From Haloarcula rubra (lineage in GTDB: Archaea > Halobacteriota > Halobacteria > Halobacteriales > Haloarculaceae): a stretch of 64,000 bases of DNA. Made by a program: the position numbers and the translations under genes. A model generated the notes under the pieces. It was not told the origin of the DNA. It did not search any database and was given only the letters and a program-made list of their open reading frames with translations. The DNA is taken from NCBI RefSeq assembly GCF_019599465.1, contig NZ_RKLR01000006.1, positions 124,001 through 188,000 of the forward strand, given 5' to 3'. Of the stretch, positions 33,724-42,646 are shown piece by piece. Position 1 is the first letter of the stretch, and each line of letters starts with the position of its first letter.

Positions 33724-34542
33724 ATGGGCTCGTCGATAGAGGACATCGAATTCCTCGCGCGCTCGGAACACCGCCCCGGGGTGCTCGAAACATTGGCCGA
33801 ACAGCCGTTCGATCGGGACGACTTGCGTGGGGCGACCGGTGCCTCCTCGCCCACCATGGGCCGGATCCTCGCCGACTTCGAGGAGCGCCGATGGATCGAG
33901 CGTGACGGCCCGACGTACGAACTCACGCCGCTGGGCGAGTTCGTCGCCGAGCGGTTCACCGACTTCCGAGACGCCATGGTGACCGAGCGAAAGCTCCGCG
34001 ACGTCTGGCGGTGGCTTCCCCGGGAGATGGAAGGGTTCTCGGTCGAGATGTTCGCCGATGCCACTGTCTCGTATCCGGGAGAAGGATACCCCTATGAACC
34101 GGTCGAGCGGGTCACCCGACTGATCAAGGAGAGCGACACTATGCGGGGGTTCGGCACAACCGTTTTCAAGTCAGTCAACAACGAAACCGTCTGCGAGGCC
34201 GTGCTCGACGGGATGGAGTTCGAATACATCTACTCGCCCGAGGTGCTCGAAGCGACGGTCGCGTGGAACCCGGAAAAAGTCGCAGAGGCAGCCTCCCGCG
34301 ATAACTGCTCACTGTTCGTCCACGACAACCTCCCTGACCAGCACCGCTGTGGGATCGGGCTCTTCGATGAACGAATGGGCATCTGCTGTCACGACGCTGA
34401 GTCGCGACAGCTGGAGGCCGTGGTCGATACCGAGGCGGCGACGGTTCGAGAGTGGGCGGAGACGGTCTACGAGCGCTATAGGGCAGAGGCACGACGGATC
34501 GAGGAAGCGGGGTCGCTCCTCTCGTCGGATGTCCTCGCGTAA
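33724..34542 (+). CDS. HTH regulator of COG4742/DUF1724 type
   Basis: 272 residues. Winged helix at 5-75 (VLETLAEQPFDRDDLRGATG, SSPTMGRILADFEERRWIE), then a long C-terminal sensor domain (about 120-250) of the kind found in haloarchaeal and methanogen COG4742 regulators, with the DNCSLFVHDNLPDQHRCGIG segment. Ligand is unknown. ATG 33724 was chosen because TATA spacing and the family start (MGSSIEDIEFLA) agree. It is 104 bases upstream of the FAD oxidase gene, whose promoter contains a perfect palindrome. Confidence 0.8.
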   Translation: MGSSIEDIEFLARSEHRPGVLETLAEQPFDRDDLRGATGASSPTMGRILADFEERRWIERDGPTYELTPLGEFVAERFTDFRDAMVTERKLRDVWRWLPREMEGFSVEMFADATVSYPGEGYPYEPVERVTRLIKESDTMRGFGTTVFKSVNNETVCEAVLDGMEFEYIYSPEVLEATVAWNPEKVAEAASRDNCSLFVHDNLPDQHRCGIGLFDERMGICCHDAESRQLEAVVDTEAATVREWAETVYERYRAEARRIEEAGSLLSSDVLA

Positions 34543-34585
34543 CCGGCCGTTCGGGAGTTCGACGAGCGGCAGACGCTTTCACGGT

Positions 34586-34599
34586 GTGAAATATTTCAC
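34586..34599. promoter_or_regulatory. Perfect 14-bp palindrome before the FAD oxidase gene
   Basis: GTGAAATATTTCAC. It lies 47-60 bases before ATG 34647, at the upstream edge of an AT-rich TATA region (AAATTTACATTATT). Position and symmetry suggest an operator, most simply for the adjacent HTH regulator. Confidence 0.5.
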
Positions 34600-34646
34600 T
34601 GGAAATTTACATTATTCCAGCAGGCGAAGGGACTCACCGAGACTCC

Positions 34647-36054
34647 ATGAGCGAACACGATACACCAGTCGAACTCGAGGACGCGGCAAGGAATCTCGGG
34701 GCGGAACTACGGGGCAAGGTCCTCCTCCCCGGCGATGCGGTATACGACGAGGCCCGCGAGGTCTGGAACGCGATGATAGATCGACAGCCGGCCGTCATCG
34801 TCCGTGCGTCGGGGGCGGCCGACGTCATGCGAGCGGTCCCGTTCGCGCGGAAGCACGGACTCGAAATTGCCATCAAGGGCGGCGGCCACAACGTCGCCGG
34901 CAACGCGGTCGTCGACGACGGACTGATGCTGGACTGTTCGCCGATGGACGACGTGCACGTCGACCCCCAACGGAAGACGGCCCGGGTCGGCCCTGGCGCG
35001 GTCCTCCACGACCTTGACGTGGAATCCCAGGCCCACGGCCTCGCCACGCCCGCGGGGTTCATCTCCACGACGGGCGTGGCGGGACTCACCCTCGGCGGCG
35101 GCGTCGGTTACCTCTCCCGGAAGCACGGCCTGACCGTCGACAACCTCCGGTCGGTTGACATCGTCACGGCTGACGCGACGTTCGTCCGAGCGAGCGCCGA
35201 CGAGCACCCCGACCTGTTCTGGGCGGTCCGGGGCGGCGGCGGGAACTTCGGCGTGGTGACGTCCTTCGAGTTCGAACTGCACGAGCTTGGACCGACGGTG
35301 CACGCGGGCCCGGTCGTGTGGCCGTTTGACGACGCCCCCGACGTCCTCCGCGAGATAGCGTCGTTTCTCCGCGACGCGCCCCACGAGGTGTCCTTCCTCC
35401 CCATACTCAGGCATGCGCCCCCGGCACCATTCCTGCCCGAATCGGTTCACGGGGAACTAGTGGTGATCATCGCGATGATATACGCAGGCGATCCCGACGA
35501 GGGGAAACGGACGCTGGCACCGATCGCCGAGTATGGCGACCCCATCGGTGACGCGCTCGGCCCGAAGCCGTACGTGGCGTTCCAGTCGATGTTCGACGAC
35601 GCTGTCGGCCCGGGGGCGCGCAACTACTGGAAGTCCCACTACCTTGCCGACCTCACGGGCGAGGCCATCGACGTGCTCTGTGACCATGCGGCCCGGATGA
35701 CCTCGACGGCCTCAGCGATCGGGATGCTCTCACTCGGCGGGGCCGTCGCTCGGAAACCTCACGACTCGACCGCGTACCCACACCGGGCCGCCGGCTGGGT
35801 GCTCAACATCCAGTCACGATGGGACGACCCAGAGGACGATCAACGCCACGTCGAGTGGACCAGGGAGTTGTTCGAGGCGATGGCGACGTACTCGACCGGT
35901 AAGGGTCTACGTCAACTTCATGAGCGAGGACGAGACCGACCGGACGCACGCCGCCTATGGCGATCAAATATACGACCGACTCGCACGGGTCAAGGCCGAG
36001 TGGGACCCCGAGAACGTCTTCCACCTGAATCAGAATATCACACCAGCGACCTGA
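34647..36054 (+). CDS. FAD-linked oxidase (BBE type) with C-terminal frameshift
   Basis: About 468 residues if the frameshift is repaired. The PCMH FAD-binding core is [19 protein letters not shown], the substrate domain follows [14 protein letters not shown], and the BBE C-terminal domain should end VFHLNQNI. In frame 1 the protein goes off track after ATYSTGK (35899) and stops at 36095. Removing one G from the GGG at 35903-35905 restores [13 protein letters not shown] to the natural stop at 36054. It is either a recent point inactivation or a base error. Such enzymes oxidise alcohols, sugars or alkaloid-like compounds. Confidence 0.85.
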
Positions 36055-36115
36055 TGAGTAGGAGACCACGGAATGAGATCACGGATACCGATTGAGTAGA
36101 TTCGGCCTCAGGGTG

Positions 36116-36210
36116 GTGCTGAACAAGCGCTGTGTATGCAACACTGCCTTTTCGAACTGCTCAATGTCTGTCAGTACTGGCGTGCAAGATACAGAGGCTG
36201 AATCCAGCAC
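36116..36210 (+). repeat. Dispersed repeat R10 (subtype I, complete)
   Basis: 95 bases with clear ends GTGCTGAACAAGCGCTGTGT and GATACAGAGG...AATCCAGCAC. Centre TTTTCGAACTGCTCAATG. Nearly identical to R11 and R2 across about 60 bases. Plus orientation, while the gene that follows (GCS2-like) is on the minus strand. Confidence 0.78.
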
Positions 36211-36279
36211 CGTACCGAATGAACGAGTCCGAGTTACTCCACATCCCGAGTCCGGAACGAAGCTCGGTACCCTCTATTT

Positions 36280-37755
36280 TCACTCAAGCCAGTCCACGAA
36301 TGGCTTTCCAGTCCCGGCCTGTCGGATGTACTCCCGTTGCATCCCAATAATGGCAGCCCTGATGTCGTCACCGGCGCCGAGTCTAGCTCGAACTTGGTCA
36401 CGCTTCCACGTCGCCGGAGTTGTCCGGGCCGCCCAGCGACGCTCAACAGGGGCGAGAAGTTCATCGATACGGGCGTCCGTTAGCCCTCGGTCGCGGAGCC
36501 CGGTGCGAGCCACGGCGAACAGGTCCGGATAGAGGACTGCTGGGTCGTCGGTACGATCACCGTCGCGAGTCACCCACGCGAGGGACGCCTCGAGCCCGTC
36601 ACGGCCTGCCGCGTACAGAGACTCCTGGGCAGCCTGCCAGGGCAGGGTGAACAGGGGATGATCTGTGATGATGACACCATGTAGCAGTCCAGCAACGAGC
36701 AACTGAAATCCGATGACATCGGCCGCGCTTGGCTGGGAAGCGAGCGGTCGATACTCAATACGCGGCCCTTCGGGACCGAACACGGGTCGGACCCATCGCC
36801 AGCAGGTTCCTTGCTTGTGGAGCAACTCCCAGTAGTCAGCTTCGAACCCCTCTGAAGACCCCTCCGTGATCCATTCGTGAAGGTAGGGCGCACAGACCCG
36901 GTCGTCGACGATGCGATTAACGGCATCCGTGGGCGAATCGAGATCCCTGGGTAACCGAACTTTGCCACGGTCGCGGACGTTCATCGACTCGAACACGGGG
37001 AGACGGAGTTCGACCCCAGCGGTCAATACCGTTTCCGTGTCAGCGCCAGTGTATAGCTCGGGCGGGAGAAACGGGGAGTTTGCCGCCAGCGCAACCAGCG
37101 GGCCGACGGTTCGCAGTGCTGCGTTGAAGTACCGCGCGAACTCATCGGTCGGCGATTGAAGGTGCATCTGCATGGAGGCAGCCAACGATTCTACGAGGAT
37201 CGTTTGGAGCGTCCTATGGCAGCCGGGAAGCTCCAACTCCACCGGGCCTGTGGCGGTGATATCCGCATCAAGTGCGTAGTATCGATCTTTTGGTGAGAGG
37301 TTCGTTGCAACTTCGATTCCGCCCCTGGTCTCGCTGGCGGACAAATACGCTATTGTTCCCTCTGGTGGGCCAATCGTCCATATCCCGTCGGTGACGAACT
37401 GCCTGTCGTGAGCTGCAAACGCCTCCCGGACAGCAGTAACGCGCTCGGTGAGACTGTTTATCTGTCGCGTGACGCCCTCCGGATCGAACGTCGTCGCGGG
37501 CGTGTTCAACTCGGCGTTGTGCCGCCCAAGTTCGGGTTCACAGACCGACGACATCGCCGTGTTGGGGGCAGCCGCGAGTTGGCCGTCGCTATCCACGGTG
37601 TAGCCTTCGAGTTCGAGTCCGAGTCGAAATCCGCCGTTGAACCCCTCGGCTCTGAGTGCCTCGCGAAGCGCCGCCGCCTGTCTCTTGACCCGACGCCGGA
37701 ACGTCCTCCGCGTCGACGCGCGCTGGCTTTGTCGGACGACCTCGGCGCAGTTCAT
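36280..37755 (-). CDS. Glutamate-cysteine ligase family (GCS2-like) ATP-grasp-type ligase
   Basis: 491 residues. The GCS2 features are GGFRLGLELEGYTVD (acidic substrate and metal site), AELNTPATTF, and ASMQMHLQSPTDEFARYFNAA with the conserved His, followed by NSPFLPPELY and the basic IEYRPLASQPS region. These enzymes join glutamate to an amino compound with ATP. Haloarchaeal GshA makes gamma-glutamylcysteine, but this is a longer, different member, so the acceptor is uncertain. It has no neighbours on its strand and is flanked by repeats R10 and R11. Confidence 0.85.
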   Translation of the reverse strand: MNCAEVVRQSQRASTRRTFRRRVKRQAAALREALRAEGFNGGFRLGLELEGYTVDSDGQLAAAPNTAMSSVCEPELGRHNAELNTPATTFDPEGVTRQINSLTERVTAVREAFAAHDRQFVTDGIWTIGPPEGTIAYLSASETRGGIEVATNLSPKDRYYALDADITATGPVELELPGCHRTLQTILVESLAASMQMHLQSPTDEFARYFNAALRTVGPLVALAANSPFLPPELYTGADTETVLTAGVELRLPVFESMNVRDRGKVRLPRDLDSPTDAVNRIVDDRVCAPYLHEWITEGSSEGFEADYWELLHKQGTCWRWVRPVFGPEGPRIEYRPLASQPSAADVIGFQLLVAGLLHGVIITDHPLFTLPWQAAQESLYAAGRDGLEASLAWVTRDGDRTDDPAVLYPDLFAVARTGLRDRGLTDARIDELLAPVERRWAARTTPATWKRDQVRARLGAGDDIRAAIIGMQREYIRQAGTGKPFVDWLE

Positions 37756-37818
37756 ACCGCTTATTCGGCTTCAAAGGATTTGTTGTTTGGTACCAATTCA
37801 ATACGACGAATCATGTCA

Positions 37819-37912
37819 GTGAGCGATATGCGCTGTGTATGCAGCACTGCCTTTTCGAACTGCTCAATGTCTGTCAGTACTGGCGTGCAAGATTCAGAGG
37901 ATTAGTTCATCA
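37819..37912 (+). repeat. Dispersed repeat R11 (subtype I)
   Basis: Left side GCGATATGCGCTGTGTATGC, centre TTTTCGAACTGCTCAATG, right end GATTCAGAGGATTAG...CATCAC. Nearly identical to R10 over the core. The gap 37756-38030 holds no gene besides this repeat. A TATA-like AATTTTTA (about 37999-38006) precedes the next start. Confidence 0.75.
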
Positions 37913-38030
37913 CAGGGCGGGAATCCCCAATACGGTAGAATAAACCGGTGTTTGATATGGGTCAGCTAGTTGATTATCGGTGATGAGAAGGTGCCATGAA
38001 TTTTTACAGACGCCATGAGATTTTCTACCA

Positions 38031-38471
38031 GTGACGCATATGCACTCACCAATCATCCCCCGGAAATTTTACCAAATTGTGTTTTTGATTGCGGGTGTAT
38101 ACAACATCACCTGGGGACTCTATTCGAGTATTCAGCCACAGTGGTTCTTTCACGTCGCTCGCATGGAGCCAATGCGCCATCCTGAGATATTTGCCACCCT
38201 CGGCATGATTGTCGGGCTGTATGGAGTACTCTACCTGGCCGTCGCGCGTTCCCTGGATCGTGGCTGGCTCATAGTCGCCGTTGGACTCGCTGGAAAAATT
38301 CTTGGACCTATTGGGATGGCTTTCCTCGTATTGTCGGGGGATTGGCCTGTCCGAGCAGTGATTTTGATACTAACCAACGACCTAATCTGGTGGATTCCGT
38401 TTGGGCTGTATCTGTACGATTACTGGCCACAAGATGAGCGAAGAGCAATTGACCCAGACAATTTACAGTAG
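38031..38471 (+). CDS. Four-helix membrane protein of unknown function
   Basis: 146 residues and four predicted helices (QIVFLIAGVYNITWGLYSS, ATLGMIVGLYGVLYLAVA, LIVAVGLAGKILGPIGMA, then VILILTNDLIWWIPFGLYLY). It resembles small membrane proteins next to oxidoreductases but no named family is assigned. GTG 38031 was chosen by TATA spacing; ATG 38040 is an alternative. It lies 22 bases before the P450 gene and is likely cotranscribed with it. Confidence 0.75.
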   Translation: MTHMHSPIIPRKFYQIVFLIAGVYNITWGLYSSIQPQWFFHVARMEPMRHPEIFATLGMIVGLYGVLYLAVARSLDRGWLIVAVGLAGKILGPIGMAFLVLSGDWPVRAVILILTNDLIWWIPFGLYLYDYWPQDERRAIDPDNLQ

Positions 38472-38493
38472 TCTCCAGACAAGAGTAACTAAA

Positions 38494-39822
38494 ATGAGTA
38501 CTGAAAAAGCGAACGAGATGGCGCCCCAGCCCCCCAGAACGTCCATGATTGGACTTCTGCAGTATATTGGGGAGCCACTCGCAGCTCTAGAAGGCATCAC
38601 GGACAAACACGGAGACATCGTCACTGTCCCTATCGGGACGGAAAAACTCTGTATAATTGCGAACCCGAAAGCAGTTAAACAGGTATTCACGACAAAGGCA
38701 TCGTCGTTTGGCAAAGGTCATCTGCAAAACCAATATCTGGGGAGAATCGTAGGAAACGGACTGCTATTGAGTGAAGGCGATTACTGGACGGAGCAACGAA
38801 GCAAAATACAGCCGGCATTCAATAGGGAACGCCTTTCTCAATATTCAGACACCGTTGCTGAACTGACAATCCGGATGACCAATGATTGGGAAGATGGTGA
38901 CGTAATCGCCCTCGACAAGGCATTCCAACCCCTGACACTCCAGGTCCTGGCGAAGGCGTTGTTTGGGATTGAACTAGGGGAAATAACGGACACGTTCAGC
39001 AGGACGGGCCATACGATTAGCTCTCGGTTCGATTTTACAGAACTCACTACGTTCGTTCCGGAGTGGGTTCCGATCCCCAAGCACCGGCGTTATCACCGTG
39101 CCATCGCCGAGTTTGATGACGCATTATACGATCTTTTGGAAGATCGAAGATCGGAGTTTGAAGCCACGGATTCGGAAGGTTCTCCTGATGATCTCCTCAC
39201 CATGTTGCTACCGACGTGTGACAACGAGACAATCCGAGACGAGGTTGCCACGATCCTACTCGGTGGACACGACACCTCGGCTCTGGCGATCGCATATACA
39301 TTGTATCTAGTCGCAAAGCGGGCAGATATCGAGCGCCAAGTGCGGGATGAAATTGCAGAAGCGACCGACCGTAAACCAACACTCGAGACACTCGAACAGC
39401 TCGAATATACTGAAAATGTTGCGTACGAAGCCATGCGGCTCTACCCACCGGCGTATTCGGTGTTTCGTGAACCGACTGAACCAGTCGAAATCGGCGGATA
39501 TACAATTAAACCAGGAACGACTGTCGTGTTGCCCCAATGGCTCTTACATCGTGATGCGCGCTGGTGGGATGATCCAGAAACTGCTCGACCGGAACGGTGG
39601 GCAGAAGAAGACGATCGTCCCGATTACGTGTACTTCCCGTTCAGTAGAGGTCCCCGCGGCTGTATCGGCCGTGATTTCGGTATGATTGAAATCCTTGGTG
39701 CCGTCTCGGTATTGCTCCAGAACTACGATTTTTCTCTGGTTGACAACGATCCCGTATCATTTGCACCCGCGTTGACGCTCCAGCCCGAGGACGATCTAGA
39801 AATGCGTGTGCGTTCACGATGA
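38494..39822 (+). CDS. Cytochrome P450
   Basis: 442 residues. The I-helix oxygen motif is LLGGHDTSALAI, the K-helix ExxR is EAMRLYPP, and the heme loop FSRGPRGCIGRDFG has the thiolate Cys390. Overall type is bacterial/archaeal CYP like CYP174 or CYP102-type heme domains, without a fused reductase. It needs ferredoxin or similar as electron donor; none is nearby. Substrate is unknown. ATG 38494 begins the family sequence. It is paired with the four-helix membrane protein upstream. Confidence 0.93.
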   Translation: MSTEKANEMAPQPPRTSMIGLLQYIGEPLAALEGITDKHGDIVTVPIGTEKLCIIANPKAVKQVFTTKASSFGKGHLQNQYLGRIVGNGLLLSEGDYWTEQRSKIQPAFNRERLSQYSDTVAELTIRMTNDWEDGDVIALDKAFQPLTLQVLAKALFGIELGEITDTFSRTGHTISSRFDFTELTTFVPEWVPIPKHRRYHRAIAEFDDALYDLLEDRRSEFEATDSEGSPDDLLTMLLPTCDNETIRDEVATILLGGHDTSALAIAYTLYLVAKRADIERQVRDEIAEATDRKPTLETLEQLEYTENVAYEAMRLYPPAYSVFREPTEPVEIGGYTIKPGTTVVLPQWLLHRDARWWDDPETARPERWAEEDDRPDYVYFPFSRGPRGCIGRDFGMIEILGAVSVLLQNYDFSLVDNDPVSFAPALTLQPEDDLEMRVRSR

Positions 39823-39900
39823 ATTCCCCTCCCCACATGACTGGAGTTTTGCAGTTGTTTCCTGAACCGCAGACCGTCTTCGATAGATGGACTCTGCCGA
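39823..39900. other. Start of 322-bp intergenic region (R12 within)
   Basis: The gap 39823-40144 contains repeat R12 and a TATA-like CAATATTTTT (40111-40120), 25-30 bases before ATG 40145. No other gene is seen. Confidence 0.4.
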
Positions 39901-39993
39901 TGCTGAATATGCGTGCTGTATTCAGCAGGAGCCGACCGAACTACCCGACCGCTGTCAGTAGCGAGGTAACCGATACAGCGGACGTAGTCAGCA
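39901..39993 (+). repeat. Dispersed repeat R12 (subtype I, clean termini)
   Basis: 93 bases. Left end TGCTGAATATGCGTGCTGTA, right end GATACAGCGGACGTAGTCAG followed by CA. The right end reversed reads TGCTGACTACGTCCGCTGTA, matching the left end at most positions. Centre GAACTACCCGACCGCTGTCA in plus orientation. Confidence 0.78.
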
Positions 39994-40144
39994 GCACGAT
40001 CGTCCGACAGTACGACGACCGCTGGCCCCCACGATCGAGGAGAGTCCAGCTATCGATACTGCCGTCTCCATTCAGCCCCGACAAACTACAGTGCTGTTTT
40101 GAGCGAACACCAATATTTTTCCTCCCGTCTCTGACCGTACACCT

Positions 40145-40681
40145 ATGCAGCAGTACACTCGCCGAAGCGCACTCCACGCGAGCAGTATCGCCCTCTTCGG
40201 GATATTCGCGGGATGTTCTGCTCTCTCGACGGAGTCCACCGACTCTGAGGGTCTTTCACTCGAGCGTCTCGACACGACCGCTGTCTACGTCGACGACGAG
40301 GTGGCACTCTCGATGCCTGCAGAGATCGAGACGGTGACCGAACCACATAACGCCGACCTGCTAGTCCTTTCCGGCGACACGAATATCGACGGAGAGCAGG
40401 CGGTCGAGTGGTTCACAGACGACCGTATTATCGCTCTCCTCGGAGACAGTTCGGAAGCGACGTGGCTCTCCTGGGCTCGGAGCGACGCATTTCGTGACGC
40501 GTTCAAGAATGGCGGATCTGGCGATTCCGAACCGGATCCCTCGCTGGTCGTTGGGGCAAGGGTTGGTCTCTACGTGACGACGCACCGCCGCTCTTGGAGT
40601 GGAACCCCGAGAGACCGCGATATTCTCAGGGCACTCGACGAAGTACTCGTGGCCATCGAAAAGGAGACCCCGCCGGGATAA
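40145..40681 (+). CDS. Secreted lipoprotein of unknown function
   Basis: 178 residues. N-terminus MQQYTRRSALHASSIALF with twin Arg, then lipobox IFAGC (Cys24): a Tat-type lipoprotein signal, normal for haloarchaeal secreted proteins. The mature part is acidic (DTTAVYVDDEVALSMPAEIE and an Asp/Glu-rich middle) with no recognised domain. Lies between repeats R12 and R13. Confidence 0.7.
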   Translation: MQQYTRRSALHASSIALFGIFAGCSALSTESTDSEGLSLERLDTTAVYVDDEVALSMPAEIETVTEPHNADLLVLSGDTNIDGEQAVEWFTDDRIIALLGDSSEATWLSWARSDAFRDAFKNGGSGDSEPDPSLVVGARVGLYVTTHRRSWSGTPRDRDILRALDEVLVAIEKETPPG

Positions 40682-40685
40682 ATCG

Positions 40686-40752
40686 GTGCTGACTAGGCGC
40701 GCTGGATACAGCAGTCTACAAACTATCAGCAACTGAGCGTTTCAACAGAGCC
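40686..40752 (+). repeat. Dispersed repeat R13 (subtype II)
   Basis: Starts GTGCTGACTAGGCGCGCTGG, continues ACTATCAGCAACTGAGCG and ends CAACAGAGCC. The reverse complement begins GGCTCTGTTGAAAC, the same edge as in R1 and R7. Last repeat before the aldo/keto remnant and the IS element. Confidence 0.7.
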
Positions 40753-40789
40753 CCTTTGATTTTTTCGTCAGGGCTTCGACTAGAGTCCC

Positions 40790-41220
40790 AGTACCGATCC
40801 GAGCCGTTCGAGCAGTCCGCTCTGCAGGTCGAAGATCTCGGCCATCTCCGGGTCGGTCTATGCGAACTCGGAGAGCGACAGATTGGCCTGCAGATGGGCG
40901 CGACGCGCGGCCTTCGGGATCGCAGCGACCGGGGCTTGCTGGACGAGCCAGCGGACTGTAGGCGGTCAGCATGCTGTCGTGATCGCTGCAGTACTCCAGC
41001 AGATCGGCCTAGTCGGTGGAGGGGTTGTACTCGATATGGTTCGTCACGATCGGTGTTTCGGAGGCGTCACGTGCGGTCTCGAGCCGGTCGACCGAGAAGT
41101 TGCTCACGCCGATATGGCGCACCTCGCCGGTAGCCTGGAGGTCGTTCATCGCCTCGATCGTCTCCGCGATCGGGACCGACCGACTCGGTCAGTGGATCGC
41201 CAGGAGTGGGATGAGGTAGT
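40790..41220 (-). pseudogene. Aldo/keto reductase remnant (stops, frameshift, deletions)
   Basis: On the minus strand EVRHIGVSNFSVDRLETARD and TNHIEYNPSTD are readable, then a stop, then ADLLEYCSDH and LTAYSPLAR. After a frame change it gives VAAIPKAARRAHLQANLSLS and a C-terminal tail ending LERLGSVLGL. Several in-frame stops and a missing middle show decay. Its 5' side is cut off by the left end of the IS element at about 41230. Confidence 0.8.
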
Positions 41221-41365
41221 TTACGGAAGTACTAGGAGAAAGCCCCGCCGTACAGGGCGGGGATGAATCCGACAACAGACTACACAATCCACCGTTCGAT
41301 TGCACGGCAGGATATTCCACGCTCGAATCCAGACCTTCAAGTAATTTTGACTACATAGGTTACGT

Positions 41366-42646
41366 ATGGCGAAACAGGTCGTCTCCCGCACCTACACTGC
41401 TTCCATCAGGAACCAGCAACAGGTGCAAGACGACCTCGACGCCCTCGGGTTCTCGGCATCGAAACTCTGGAACGTCGGACGGTGGGTCTGCGACCGTGTA
41501 TGGTCAGAGATTGGCCACATCCCCGGTCACAACGAACTCACCTCGTACCTGAAGTCACACGAACGCTATGATGACCTGCATTCGCAGTCAAGTCAGCGAG
41601 TTTTGCAAGAACTCGCTGAAGCGTTCAACGGCTGGTACGGCAAACGACACAACGGGGACACGAAAGCAAACCCACCGAAGTACCGCAAGCACGGCGACGA
41701 CCACCCACGAAGCACTGTCACGTTCAAAGCCGCAGGCTTCGAACTCGACACCAAGTACGAGCGAGTCCGACTCAGCAAAGGCTCGAACCTCAAGGAGTAT
41801 TGGTCGGACTTCATCCTCTGCGAGTACCAGACCCGGCCCGACGTTGACCTCTCCACCGTTGAGAGCGTTCAACAAGTCAGAGCCGTTTGGACTGGTGACG
41901 AGTGGGAAATACACTTCGTGTGCAAGGTTGAAATCGAGATTTCTGAATCACCCGGTGAGAAAACAGTGGGTGTTGACCTCGGTATCAACAACTTTGCCGC
42001 GCTCGCCTACGAAGACGGCCACAGCGAACTGTATCCGCTCAACTGCTTGAAGCAGGATGACTACTACTTCAGCAAGCGGATTGCTCACTGTGACGACTCA
42101 GACTCCGACCAAGCGACACGGTTGAACCAGAAGAAGTCGGCGCGTCGCACCCACTACTTCCACACGCTCTCGAAGCACATCGTCCAACGGTGTGTTGCCG
42201 AAGGGGTTGGAACGATTGTGGTTGGCGACCTCTCCGGTATCCGTGAGGATGAGGAGAACGGCGAGTCGAAGAACTGGGGGAAGCACGGCAACCTCGACCT
42301 GCACTCGTGGGCGTTCGACCGCTTCACCTCGATGCTCGAATACAAAGCCGATATGGAAGGTATCACGGTCGAGCGAGTGTCTGAGCGCGATACGTCTAAG
42401 TCGTGTTCGTGCTGTGGTCGCAAGCGCAAGGCGAACCGTGTTGAGCGTGGGTTGTACGTCTGTGATGAGTGCGGTACGGTGGCGAATGCAGACGTGAACG
42501 GCGCTGAGAACATTCGGCAGAAAGTATCTCCGAGTCCCGCCACAGATGGCGGTGATAGGAGTAACGGCTGGTTGGCACAGCCATCGACGTACCTGTTCGA
42601 TTCAGAGAGCGGATGCTTCGCACCGCGAGAACAGGCCACGTCGTAA
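41366..42646 (+). CDS. tnpB: TnpB, RNA-guided nuclease of an IS1341-type element
   Basis: 426 residues. N-terminal helical and wedge region, then the RuvC-like domain with the first Asp in VGVDLGINNFAAL, a VVGDLSGIRED motif where most relatives have Glu-Asp-Leu, the zinc ribbon CSCC...CDEC, and the last Asp in ANADVNGAEN. TnpB proteins cut DNA guided by a right-end RNA, here expected to come from the 3' flank (42647-42706). The missing Glu in the middle motif raises the question whether the nuclease is active. Confidence 0.92.
   Translation: MAKQVVSRTYTASIRNQQQVQDDLDALGFSASKLWNVGRWVCDRVWSEIGHIPGHNELTSYLKSHERYDDLHSQSSQRVLQELAEAFNGWYGKRHNGDTKANPPKYRKHGDDHPRSTVTFKAAGFELDTKYERVRLSKGSNLKEYWSDFILCEYQTRPDVDLSTVESVQQVRAVWTGDEWEIHFVCKVEIEISESPGEKTVGVDLGINNFAALAYEDGHSELYPLNCLKQDDYYFSKRIAHCDDSDSDQATRLNQKKSARRTHYFHTLSKHIVQRCVAEGVGTIVVGDLSGIREDEENGESKNWGKHGNLDLHSWAFDRFTSMLEYKADMEGITVERVSERDTSKSCSCCGRKRKANRVERGLYVCDECGTVANADVNGAENIRQKVSPSPATDGGDRSNGWLAQPSTYLFDSESGCFAPREQATS

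Noticed and set aside
40756-41266. Plus-strand frames over the aldo/keto reductase remnant
   Set aside because: The minus strand shows recognisable reductase segments; the plus frames do not.
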